This document shows, in pieces, positions 16,855-26,800 of a DNA stretch of 64,000 nucleotides (position 1 is its first letter; the number at the start of each line of letters is the position of its first letter). The notes under the pieces were generated by a model. It was not told where the DNA came from. It was given only the letters and a program-made list of their open reading frames with translations, and did not search any database. A program made the position numbers and the translations under genes. The DNA comes from Algoriphagus vanfongensis DSM 17529. GTDB taxonomy: Bacteria > Bacteroidota > Bacteroidia > Cytophagales > Cyclobacteriaceae. Location: positions 372,001 to 436,000 of the forward strand of contig NZ_AUBX01000010.1 of NCBI RefSeq assembly GCF_000429465.1, written 5' to 3'.

Positions 16855-19800
16855 TCATGCTTTCACTTTACGAAGCTTCATATTCAGCTTATCTGCCAGC
16901 AAGTACATGACTGGTACGATCACTAACGTAAGGAAGGTTGCAAAGGTTAACCCGAAGATCACGGTCCATGCCATTGGTCCCCAGAAATCTGCGTTGTCTC
17001 CACCTACGTAGAATTGCGGATCAAAAGAACTCAATAAAGTTCCAAAATTGATGTTCATCCCGATAGCCAAAGGCACTAAACCAAGCACGGTAGTAATCGC
17101 CGTCAGCAATACAGGACGAAGACGGGTTTTGCCGGATTCGACGATACTGCCCACCAAGTCTGGGTAGGACAAAAACTCATCATCTGCGATTCCCAATTCC
17201 TCCCTTTTTCTCTCTCTCACTAGATTGGTATAATCGATCAATACGATGGCATTGTTTACCACTACCCCGGCCAGGGAAATAATCCCGATTCCTGTCATGA
17301 TCATCACAAAATCCATATTGAATATCACCAATCCCAAGAATACACCAATCGTGCTCAAGACTACCGAAGCCATGATGATAAATGGAGTAGTCACTGAGTT
17401 GAACTGAGCGACAATGATCAAGAAAATGATAGAAACGGCTATCATCAAGGCCCTCATCAAAAACTCTTGAGATTTGGCTTGCTCCTCTTGCTCTCCGGTA
17501 AATTTGACTTCGATTCCCTCCGGAATTTCATAGGTCGCCATCAAGTTTTTGATCTGGGTATTGATCTCCGTAGGATTGTAATTTTCCAGCACGTTGGATG
17601 CTAGTGTGATCACTTTTTCCAAATCCTTTCTTTTCACAGATCCATAAGTAGACCCGTATTTCACATCTGCCACAGCGGACACAGGCACTTCACGCTTAGT
17701 ACCAAACTTATCCCTAAAGCCAATTTTCTTATTGACTAGCGTATTGATATCATAGCGGTAATCTTCCATCAGCCTCAACTGAATCGGATAGTCATCTTCA
17801 CCTTCTTTGTATTTGGACACTTCCAGACCAAAGAGTGCGGTCCTCATCTCCGTAGCAATCTCGGAAGTGGATAGCCCAAATCTTCTGGCTTTTTCCCGAT
17901 CGATATTCAAAATCACTTCTGGACTCCCCAAGGACAAATCGGTCTTCAGTTCCTCTACCCCAGCTACGTTTTGTCTATCCAAGTATTCCTTGGTCTGATT
18001 GACAAATGCGATCAACTGCTCGTAATCTTCACCAATAAATTCAATATTGACAGCCTTGCCTACAGGAGGACCATTTCGCTGCTTATCTACTGTAATCTGC
18101 ACTCCCGGATATTTCTCTACCAAATCGCGAATATCTTCCATCGCCTCATTGGTATTGACTCCTTGTCTATCAATATAGTCCACAAAACCGATCGTGATTT
18201 TCGCTTTGTGAGGGGTAGCTTCATTGCTAGGTCCCTCGGTCGGATCTCCTGTACCTTCACCGACCTGCGTGATCATGGATTCGATGATTTCATGATAAGG
18301 CGTCAAGGTACCCCATACCTCATCCTCCATCTGATCCACAAAGGAATTGGTCGCATCTATGTCAGTTCCTATCGGAAACTCCACATAGACATTGATCAGC
18401 TGCGGTTGGTTGTCTGGGAAAAAGAGAACTTTCGGCGCTCTAATCCCCAATAGAACTACTGAGAAAAACAAAAGCAACACCGTACCTCCAAAGAAGAAAT
18501 AAGGTCGCTTATCTTTCAGCGCATAGCCCAAGATCGATTCGTAGGAGTTTTCCAAACGAACCAAAAACACAGTCTGGAACCATCGGATTGCTTTTCTCAA
18601 TGCAAAGACATTAAACAAGGTCAGAATACAGCCAATCAGCATCAAAGATCCCATAGCTGTCCATCCCATCAGATAAAGTAGAGTGGAAAGAACCAAGAAT
18701 ACTCCAGCCACGATGATCGATCTTTGCTTGGGCTTGTCTTTGGATACGTCCTCTACTTTCATAAAGAGGGAAGTCAATACTGGGTTGATCACCAACGCCA
18801 CGAACAAGGAGGATGACAATACAATAATCAGCGTAATCGGCAGGTACTTCATAAATTCCCCGACGATATCATCCCAAAAAGCCAAAGGCAGAAATGCGGC
18901 CAAGGTAGTCGCAGTCGATGTGATAATCGGCCAAGCTACTTCCCCTACTCCTTGCTTCGCTGCCACGATAGCCGACTTGCCTTCCGACATCAATCGGTAG
19001 ATATTTTCCACTACCACGATACCATTATCCACAAGCATCCCCAGTGCCAAAATCAAAGAGAACAACACCATCAAGTTTAGTGTGATCCCGAATGCATTCA
19101 GCACCAAGAAAGAAATAAACATGGAAAGTGGAATCGCTATCCCTACAAAGAGCGCATTGCGGAAGCCCAAAAAGAACATCAATACCAAAACCACCAAGAT
19201 CACCCCAAAGATGATGGAGTTTTCCAAGTCACTCACCTGCAAGCGGGTCTGTTTGGATTGGTCATTGGTGATGGTGATCTCCAGGTCAGACGGGAATCGG
19301 GTGCGCTGCGCCCTATCGATGATTTCCTTGATCTTATCTGCAGCGTATAGCAGGTTTTCTCCTGATCTCTTGGTGACGTTGATCGTCACTACAGGTAGAT
19401 TTTTGCTTCTGGCGTAGGAACTTCTCTCCTCGTAGGTATCCAATACTTCCGCTACGTCCCGCAGGTATACTATTTTCCCATTGTCTGTTTTGACGATGAC
19501 ATTGAGCAGATCATAGGGATCTGTAAATTCACCATCCACACGCAAAGTCCTCGTGTAATCTCCAGCCCGGATATTACCACCGGAAATCGTCACATTCTCT
19601 GTCTGGATAGCCTGAGAGATATCCCCAAAAGTCACTCCAGTAGCTTCCATTTTATAAGGATCCACATTCACTTGGATCTCCCGCTCTACCGTACCGGCAA
19701 GATCTGCTTTTGAAATCTCTGAAAGTTTCTCGATCTCATCCTCCAAATACTCCCCGAATTTCTTCAATTCAGTTTCTGAATAATCCCCCGAAATATTCAC

Positions 19801-20259
19801 ATTCATGATCGGGAAATCCGAAGTATTCACCTCGAGCACATTGGGATCCTGATCGAGATCAGTCGGCAATTCACTTTTGGCCTTATCCACCGCATCCTTC
19901 ACATCCTGGATTGCCTTGGAGATTTCTACTCCTGGATTAAACTCAATCACAATGGAGGAGAAATCCTGCACTGAGGTCGAACTGATATCTTTGACATCAT
20001 TCATTCCCTTCAGTTCCTTCTCAATCGGTCTGGTGATCAGGTTTTCCATATCCACTGGCGAGTTGCCGGGATAGGGAGTCCCTACATAGACCGTAGGAAT
20101 GACGATTTCAGGAAAACTCTCCTTGGGCATGGTCCGATAGGCACCCAGTCCCAAGACTGCAATGATCAGCGTCAAAATCACCACCGAAGTGGAATTGTCT
20201 ACACTGAGACTGGACAGTCCAAATTCCCTGATGGTTTTTGATTTTGGTTGTTCAGTCAT
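16855..20259 (-). CDS. RND efflux transporter, inner-membrane subunit (pump 1)
   Basis: The 1134-residue protein is the proton-driven pump of a tripartite efflux system. It shows the RND plan of twelve membrane helices with two large periplasmic loops. Helix 4 reads LVDNGIVVVENIY, with one Asp where AcrB has two, and helix 10 reads VVVNNAIVLIDY, lacking the AcrB lysine. These features place it with the SwrC/MdtBC-like branch rather than classical AcrB. The segment near residues 500-550 adds two extra hydrophobic stretches, which explains the length. It starts three bases after the adaptor gene stop. The substrate cannot be read from the sequence. Confidence 0.93.
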   Translation of the reverse strand: MTEQPKSKTIREFGLSSLSVDNSTSVVILTLIIAVLGLGAYRTMPKESFPEIVIPTVYVGTPYPGNSPVDMENLITRPIEKELKGMNDVKDISSTSVQDFSSIVIEFNPGVEISKAIQDVKDAVDKAKSELPTDLDQDPNVLEVNTSDFPIMNVNISGDYSETELKKFGEYLEDEIEKLSEISKADLAGTVEREIQVNVDPYKMEATGVTFGDISQAIQTENVTISGGNIRAGDYTRTLRVDGEFTDPYDLLNVIVKTDNGKIVYLRDVAEVLDTYEERSSYARSKNLPVVTINVTKRSGENLLYAADKIKEIIDRAQRTRFPSDLEITITNDQSKQTRLQVSDLENSIIFGVILVVLVLMFFLGFRNALFVGIAIPLSMFISFLVLNAFGITLNLMVLFSLILALGMLVDNGIVVVENIYRLMSEGKSAIVAAKQGVGEVAWPIITSTATTLAAFLPLAFWDDIVGEFMKYLPITLIIVLSSSLFVALVINPVLTSLFMKVEDVSKDKPKQRSIIVAGVFLVLSTLLYLMGWTAMGSLMLIGCILTLFNVFALRKAIRWFQTVFLVRLENSYESILGYALKDKRPYFFFGGTVLLLFFSVVLLGIRAPKVLFFPDNQPQLINVYVEFPIGTDIDATNSFVDQMEDEVWGTLTPYHEIIESMITQVGEGTGDPTEGPSNEATPHKAKITIGFVDYIDRQGVNTNEAMEDIRDLVEKYPGVQITVDKQRNGPPVGKAVNIEFIGEDYEQLIAFVNQTKEYLDRQNVAGVEELKTDLSLGSPEVILNIDREKARRFGLSTSEIATEMRTALFGLEVSKYKEGEDDYPIQLRLMEDYRYDINTLVNKKIGFRDKFGTKREVPVSAVADVKYGSTYGSVKRKDLEKVITLASNVLENYNPTEINTQIKNLMATYEIPEGIEVKFTGEQEEQAKSQEFLMRALMIAVSIIFLIIVAQFNSVTTPFIIMASVVLSTIGVFLGLVIFNMDFVMIMTGIGIISLAGVVVNNAIVLIDYTNLVRERKREELGIADDEFLSYPDLVGSIVESGKTRLRPVLLTAITTVLGLVPLAIGMNINFGTLLSSFDPQFYVGGDNADFWGPMAWTVIFGLTFATFLTLVIVPVMYLLADKLNMKLRKVKA

Positions 20260-20262
20260 GAT

Positions 20263-21396
20263 TTATTGTTGAGAAATATTGACTCTAAAATTATCTCCTA
20301 CCTCACGGAAACCTTTGTCTACCAAAGTCTCATTGCCTTGCAGGCCTTCTAGCACTTCAGCTTCATCGTCAAAGGTTCTTCCTCTCTTGATGTATTTCTT
20401 CTTGGCCGTCTCTCCTTCTACCACATAGATATAATCCCCTTTATTATCACTCAAGATCAAATAAGCCGGCACGATGACACTGTCTTTGTTTTCATAATCT
20501 TTGATTTTCAAAACAGAAATCATGTTAGGCTTCACCTGAGGCAGGTTGGGAAGGAAAACCTCCACCTTGAAAGTCCTGTTGTTTGGATTGATGATCGCCC
20601 CAACAGCAGATACTTTTGTTTTCAACTCTTGATTGATGGATGGGAAAGTGACATTCACACTGTCCCCTTTGCTCAATACTCCCACATAACTCTCCGAAAT
20701 ATCCGCTTCGATAAATAGATCGCTTTCACCGACAAACTGAAACATCGCTGTCCCCGGCTGCACCAATTCTCCCAATCTCACTTGGACGGTCTCAATCGTC
20801 CCGTTGAAAGGCGCGACCACCCGGGTTTTCTCCAGTTGGGTCTTGACAGAAGCCAGATTTCTTTCCAGACTTTCTTTTCTGTTTTTTGCTTCCAAAAATT
20901 GAACTTCAGTCCCGATCTCCTGATCCCAGAGTCTCTTTTGTTTTTCAAATAAAGTCGTCGCCAATTCCAAATTTGTCTCCAACTCATCGATATTCCGCTG
21001 AATCGTCTCTGCATCGATATTGGCCAAAACCTGTCCGCGAGTCACTCTCATGCCTTCCATCGCCGGAATCTCCATGATTCGACCGCCTGTCTCCGCGCTG
21101 ATGACCACATTCTTTTTGGAAAGAACAGAACCAGTCACTTCCACATAGTGATCAAACTCACCCTTGCGGGCCTTTGCCGTGGTGATCAAAATGGACTTTT
21201 GATTTTGCTTGGCATATTCTGGATCCAGCGCTGAGATTTCTGCTTCCAGCTCCAGAATAGAAGACTGGATCGTAGATGCTTCCGCTCTCAACTCTTCCAA
21301 CTTTGCTTTTTTGGACTCTACCGTCTCCTCAGATGCACATCCGATGGCTAGCAGCATCAGGAAGCTAATGGGTAAAAATTTCAATCTTGCTTTCAT
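20263..21396 (-). CDS. Periplasmic adaptor (membrane fusion) lipoprotein of pump 1
   Basis: The 377-residue adaptor joins the RND pump to the outer-membrane channel. It has a lipoprotein signal with cysteine in LLAIGCASEE, then an unusual coiled-coil stretch at about 27-60 (SKKAKLEELRAEASTIQSS) before the lipoyl half-motif VEVTGSVLSKKNVVISAETGG. The hairpin (about 130-190), second lipoyl half (VVAPFNGTIETVQVRLGELV), beta-barrel and membrane-proximal domains follow. The order TolC-adaptor-pump on one strand, with short gaps, shows a single operon. Confidence 0.92.
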   Translation of the reverse strand: MKARLKFLPISFLMLLAIGCASEETVESKKAKLEELRAEASTIQSSILELEAEISALDPEYAKQNQKSILITTAKARKGEFDHYVEVTGSVLSKKNVVISAETGGRIMEIPAMEGMRVTRGQVLANIDAETIQRNIDELETNLELATTLFEKQKRLWDQEIGTEVQFLEAKNRKESLERNLASVKTQLEKTRVVAPFNGTIETVQVRLGELVQPGTAMFQFVGESDLFIEADISESYVGVLSKGDSVNVTFPSINQELKTKVSAVGAIINPNNRTFKVEVFLPNLPQVKPNMISVLKIKDYENKDSVIVPAYLILSDNKGDYIYVVEGETAKKKYIKRGRTFDDEAEVLEGLQGNETLVDKGFREVGDNFRVNISQQ

Positions 21397-21439
21397 TATT
21401 TATCGGATATTATTTTTCCTACTTGGGGAGGATTTAGGA

Positions 21440-22798
21440 TTAGTTTAAATTATTGGTTTTCAGCAGTCCCAAAGCTTTCTCTAGGTCAACTTTGGCCACC
21501 AGCCCATCATACAGTGCAGACAAATAATTGATCTCTGCTTCGATCAGGTCGGCATTTGCTTCGGTCACCTCCAAATTGGAGCCTACACCTTCATTGTATT
21601 TGATTTTGGCCATGTCGTAGACCTCCTGAGCGAGATCCAGGTTTTCCTGCTGCACTCTCAGGATATTCAGATCATTCTTCAGATTGGTTTTGGCAGTGAA
21701 CACTTCATTTTTGATGCTCTCATTCAAGAAAAAACGTTGATTTTCCAATTGCTGCAGTTGGATTCTGTTTTTCTGGATTCGGGCACTTTTGCTCAAACCA
21801 TCAAAAATCGGAATCGACATAGATACGCCCAACAGGGAGCTACCAAACCAGTTGTCACTATTAAAAACCGCATCCATCGTGTTGCCGGCTCCTGAGCGCT
21901 GGGCATTGGCGACAAAGTCTATGGAAGGCATGTATTGGGCATGGTTATTTTTGAGATCCAAGCGGGTGAGTTCCAGATTGGTTTCCAACTGACTGACTTC
22001 CACTCTTTCTATTCCTTCATCGACCATCAAGGCGTTGATCTCATCGATAGGATTGAGTTCTAGAAGTGTCTCGACCAATTCCACATCATACTCCATCGGC
22101 AATCCCATCTGCAATTTTAGGACTTGCTTGCTGACTTCAAGTGCGGTCAGACTTCTCTCCAATTGACTGTAGGTATTGTTTCTCTGCACCTGAATTCGAG
22201 ACACATCAATCTTCTCTGCAAATCCGGCCTCATTGAGTGCTCTTGTCTCTTCCAGCAAGGAATCGATTCTGGCCAAGTTGGACTCTGACAGGCGGATTCT
22301 TTCTTCATTCACCAGCACTCCGAAATAAGCCTTTTTTACCGATTCGATCACATCATTCTCGGTCTTGACCAGATCGAGATCCGTCAATTGTCGGTAAGTC
22401 TTAGCAGCTCTCAACCCTACAAAAAACGACCCGTCAAAAATCATTTGGCGGAGATTGGCTCCCAAACTCGAAGAATAACTCAATCCAAATCTTGCAGGAA
22501 TGACATCTCCGGGGATACTTGGGTCTCCAAAGGGTGGCTCATTGGGAAGAAACATCACCGGAATGGATGGGTTGTAGTTAAACTCATAGCTTCCGTTGAC
22601 CTGAGGCAAACCCTCTGCGGTGGTCTCTTTGACCGTAGCTTTGGAGATCAGGGTTTCCAATTGTGCATTTTTGACATTGACATTATTCTCCAACGAATAA
22701 TTCAAAGCCTCCTGAAGTGTCAGAGGCAATGTCTCCTGGGCATTTCCTGCCACTACCATGCTCAAAAAGGCAAATACTAATAGTAGGTAGTTTTTCAT
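21440..22798 (-). CDS. TolC-family outer-membrane efflux channel of pump 1
   Basis: The 452-residue precursor has a signal peptide ending near residue 20 (VAGNAQ), then two long TolC repeats: LTLQEALNYSLENNVNVKNAQ at the start and helix-rich stretches such as FFLNESIKNEVFTAKTNLKN and GVGSNLEVTEANADLIEAE in the second half. It forms the exit duct for the RND pump. Its start lies 17 bp after the TetR gene stop and it precedes the adaptor gene by 43 bp. Nothing indicates damage. Confidence 0.92.
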   Translation of the reverse strand: MKNYLLLVFAFLSMVVAGNAQETLPLTLQEALNYSLENNVNVKNAQLETLISKATVKETTAEGLPQVNGSYEFNYNPSIPVMFLPNEPPFGDPSIPGDVIPARFGLSYSSSLGANLRQMIFDGSFFVGLRAAKTYRQLTDLDLVKTENDVIESVKKAYFGVLVNEERIRLSESNLARIDSLLEETRALNEAGFAEKIDVSRIQVQRNNTYSQLERSLTALEVSKQVLKLQMGLPMEYDVELVETLLELNPIDEINALMVDEGIERVEVSQLETNLELTRLDLKNNHAQYMPSIDFVANAQRSGAGNTMDAVFNSDNWFGSSLLGVSMSIPIFDGLSKSARIQKNRIQLQQLENQRFFLNESIKNEVFTAKTNLKNDLNILRVQQENLDLAQEVYDMAKIKYNEGVGSNLEVTEANADLIEAEINYLSALYDGLVAKVDLEKALGLLKTNNLN

Positions 22799-22815
22799 TT
22801 CAACTATTCAATCAA

Positions 22816-23418
22816 TTATTTGGTTTTCTGAAGCCGATAAGCCTCTCTTCCTTTCTCTGTAAATATACCATGGAGAAAATGATCCATCGTCTGTAATTGT
22901 TCTTCGACCAAGTCGTAGTCCGGATTTGCCACCTTGGCAGGATCCATCGCACTGGAAATCTGATTGACACGCATCCGGGCCATGATCCCCGTATCTACCT
23001 CGGTGCGGAAGTAGCCGTTTTGCTTGCCTTCTTCAATGATCCTTTCCAGATTGACCAAAATCACCCGGTCTCTAAACTCTTCAAAGAGGGTCCAGGATTC
23101 AGGAAAATACTTCTGAATCTCCAGAATCGTCAGCGGATTGATGGTCTGCAGCCGATGGCGAATCATCTTGGACACCTCCACCAAGTGGTCGATGGCATCC
23201 AAATCCGCCCTCAGGATCTCCGACAACTCTTGCTTTTCCACGTCCAACAGTAAGGAAAAAGTGGAATGAATGAGCTCCCGCTTATCCCTAAACTCCTGAT
23301 AAAGTGTCTTTTTAGAAATCCCCATCAGTCGCGCAATATCATCCATGGTGGTGCTTCTCACCCCATATTTGGTAAATTGCTCCAAGGCCAAATTCAATAT
23401 CTTATCTCTCGTCTCCAA
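22816..23418 (-). CDS. TetR/AcrR-family repressor of the pump 1 operon
   Basis: The 200-residue regulator has a typical N-terminal DNA-binding domain (RDKILNLALEQFTKYGVRSTT, then DDIARLMGISKKTLYQEFRDK), with the recognition helix at about 33-43, followed by a helical ligand-binding domain. It is the first gene of the efflux operon and an inverted repeat sits exactly across its promoter. Autoregulation and repression of the pump genes, relieved by an unknown ligand, is a strong inference. Confidence 0.93.
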   Translation of the reverse strand: METRDKILNLALEQFTKYGVRSTTMDDIARLMGISKKTLYQEFRDKRELIHSTFSLLLDVEKQELSEILRADLDAIDHLVEVSKMIRHRLQTINPLTILEIQKYFPESWTLFEEFRDRVILVNLERIIEEGKQNGYFRTEVDTGIMARMRVNQISSAMDPAKVANPDYDLVEEQLQTMDHFLHGIFTEKGREAYRLQKTK

Positions 23419-23437
23419 TGCGCTTGTGATTTGCTCC

Positions 23438-23483
23438 GCAAAACTAAGGAAACGATGCGCCTCGTCAAAGTTTCCTTAGTTTT
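23438..23483 (-). promoter_or_regulatory. TetR promoter with built-in operator
   Basis: On the minus strand a TTTG (23466-23469) is followed after exactly 19 bases by TAGTTTTGC (23438-23446), a full Bacteroidota sigma-factor promoter. A perfect 14-bp inverted repeat, AAAACTAAGGAAAC at 23440-23453 and its complement at 23470-23483, spans the -7 box and flanks the -33 element. The tetR start is 20 bp downstream. This is the layout of an autoregulated repressor. Confidence 0.8.
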
Positions 23484-23801
23484 TATTTGAAATAATATTC
23501 CGCAAAACAGTACTGCGCAAAAGCAAATTCTGCTCGAAACCGTACAAATATGGAATTTAATAACAGTCTATTTTGCACTCTGCGTAGAATCCCGTCACAA
23601 AATGACAGTCTTCTTGTAATTCACTGCACCCGCACCAACTCACTCAAATCCGGCTCTAATCACGCATTCTTTCAGCGCATTCCGAAAAAACTTAAATTAA
23701 GAATTCATGATTTTGTTCAGCTTCACTCTCACTGCTCTTCAAAGCCCTGTCTGAAAGCCATTTTATTTGCATCCTCATTTTTCACAATTGCCCCAAATCC
23801 T

Positions 23802-23809
23802 TACCTTTG
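23802..23809 (+). promoter_or_regulatory. -7 box for purL
   Basis: TACCTTTG followed by C matches TAnnTTTGC and lies 21 bp before the purL ATG at 23830. The -33 position has only a run of T. It lies within the longer open frame, so it supports the shorter start. The rest of the 23484-23801 gap shows no gene. Confidence 0.5.
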
Positions 23810-23829
23810 CAGCTTACCAGCTCAAGGAC

Positions 23830-26800
23830 ATGATTTTCTTCTTTGAATCCCCTCAAAAAGTAGTCTACGCAGTACAGACTCCACAACCTTTCGCCCAAGA
23901 AGACTTAGCAAAACTTAACTGGCTCTTTGGCGAAGCCACTCCCATCCAATCACCCGAAATCGCCGGAAAATACTCCGGGCCCCGCAAGGAAATGATCACT
24001 CCCTGGTCAACCAACGCAGTGGAAATCTCCGCCAACATGGGGATTCTGGGAATCCAGCGAATCGAAGAGTTTTTCCCAATGGCAGATGGAGATCAAATCG
24101 ATCCCATGCTTCAGAAAGCCTATGAAAAACTGGATCAGGAGATCTTTGACATTCATCTGGAGCCAGAAGAAATCCAAAACATCGAGGATATCGCCGCCTA
24201 CAACCAAGCACAAGGCCTAGCGCTCAGCGAGGAGGAAATCGACTATCTGAAAAATGTAGCGAAGCAATTGGGACGTCCTTTGACTGACTCTGAGGTATTC
24301 GGATTTTCTCAAGTGAACTCCGAGCACTGTAGACATAAAATCTTCAATGGCACCTTCATCATCGATGGAGAAGAAAAGCCAAAAACACTTTTCCAACTGA
24401 TCAAGGAAACTTCCAAGCAACATCCAAACAGAATCGCTTCTGCTTACAAGGATAACGTAGCATTCGTACAGGGACCAAAAGCCTATCAGTTTGCTCCGAA
24501 GACCCAGCATCAAGCTGACTTCTTTGAGCAAAGAGAAATCGACACCGTGATCTCTTTGAAAGCTGAAACGCACAACTTCCCAACTACCGTAGAACCTTTC
24601 AATGGTGCAGCGACAGGTTCCGGTGGTGAAATCAGAGATAGATTGGCTGGTGGTACCGCTTCCATTCCTTTGGCTGGCACGGCAGTTTACATGACTTCCT
24701 ACTCCAGATCTGAAAAAGGAAGAAGCTGGGAGAAAAATCTAGCAGAAAGACCTTGGCTATACCAAACGCCAATGGATATCCTGATCAAAGCATCCAATGG
24801 AGCTTCTGATTTTGGAAATAAATTTGGTCAGCCATTGATCGCAGGATCTGTATTGACTTTTGAGCATGAAGAAGACGACAAGCAATTTGGCTTTGACAAA
24901 GTAATCATGCTTGCAGGTGGGATCGGCTTCACCAATGCCAAATACACCAAAAAAGACGAGCCGAAAGCTGGTGACAAAATCGTCATCATGGGTGGTGACA
25001 ATTACCGCATCGGGATGGGTGGATCTGCGGTTTCTTCCCTGAACACCGGAGAGCTTTCCAATGCCATCGAACTCAATGCGATCCAGAGATCCAATCCTGA
25101 AATGCAGAAGCGAGTGGCAAACGTGATCCGTGCTATGGCGGAAAATGAAAACAACCCGATCATTTCCATCCACGATCACGGAGCTGGAGGACACTTAAAC
25201 TGTCTTTCTGAATTGGTAGAAAACACCGGAGGCACGATCCACATCGACAAACTTCCTGTAGGTGACCCTACCCTATCCGCTAAAGAAATCATCGGCAACG
25301 AATCCCAGGAAAGAATGGGTTTGGTTGTCGGTGCCAAAGATATTGATACCCTTCAGCAGCTATCTGACCGTGAAAGAGCTCCTTTCTACGTGGTCGGCGA
25401 AACTACTGGAGACATGCATTTCAAATTCGAAAATCAGAAAAACGGAGAAAAGCCGGTCGATTGGAATTTGGCTTACATGTTTGGTTCCTCTCCAAAAACA
25501 GTTTTGGAAGACAATACCACCCATGCTGCTTTCTCCGAAGGAGCTTATGATCCACAGGCGATCAAAGGCTATATCGAGGAAGTATTGCAATTGGAAGCGG
25601 TGGCTTGTAAAGACTGGTTGACCAACAAGGTGGACCGCTCCGTAACAGGTCGAGTAGCAACTCAGCAGACTGTCGGTGAAATCCAGGTTCCTTTGAATGA
25701 CGTGGCTGTGATGGCTTTGGATTTCACAGGAAATAAAGGAATCGCAACTTCTATCGGACATGCTCCTGTGGCAGCTTTGGCTGACCCTGGAGCAGGTAGC
25801 CGATTGGCGATTGCCGAGGCTTTGACCAACTTGGTTTTTGCACCTGTTTCTGATGGTTTGAAAGGTGTTTCTCTTTCTGCCAACTGGATGTGGCCAGCTA
25901 AAAACAAAGGCGAAAACGACAGATTGTACCGTGCTGTGCAGGCCGTTTCTGACTTTGCCATCGAATTGGGGGTAAATATCCCAACTGGAAAGGATTCACT
26001 TTCCATGACTCAGAAATACCCTGACGGAAAAGTAGTTTATTCTCCGGGTACGGTGATCATCTCTTCCGTAGGTGAATGCTCTGATATCAACAAAACTGTG
26101 AAGGCTGCGGCTCTTCCAGTGGCAGGATCCAAAATCTTGTACGTTGACTTCTCCAAAGACGCAGCGAAATTAGCTGGATCCAGCTTCTACCAAGTTCTAA
26201 ACAAGGTAGGAACTGAGACTCCAACCGTTCAGGACTCTGCATATTTTGCAAAGGCATTTGAAACGATTCAGGAACTGATCAACCAAGGATTGATCTTGGC
26301 TGGACACGATATCTCTTCAGGTGGTATCATCACTGCCCTTTTGGAAATGTGTTTCCCTACTCAAAACTTGGGTATGGACGTGCAGGCGGATCGATTGGCT
26401 GAATCTGATTTGGTAAAAGCCCTATTCTCTGAAAATCCGGGAATCTTGATTCAGGTAGCAGATGATCATCAGGCTGAGGCCTTCTTGACTGCTCAGGAAA
26501 TTGACTTTGTAGAATTGGCGAAAGTGAATGATTCTGGAATAGTCAACTTGGAAGGAAAAGGTCTTGAATTGAACGTTTCCGAGCTTCGTGATACTTGGTT
26601 CAAGTCTTCTTATCTATTGGACAAAAAGCAAAGCGGTGAGCAATTGGCGAAAGACCGTTTTGACAACTATAAAAACCAACCACTTTCTTTTGAATTTGCT
26701 AAATCTTGGAAAGGTGACTTTGCGAAAGCAGGGATCGATCCATTCAGAAGCGAGAAAGGAAAAGCGAAAGCCGCAATCATCCGTGAAAAAGGTGTGAACG

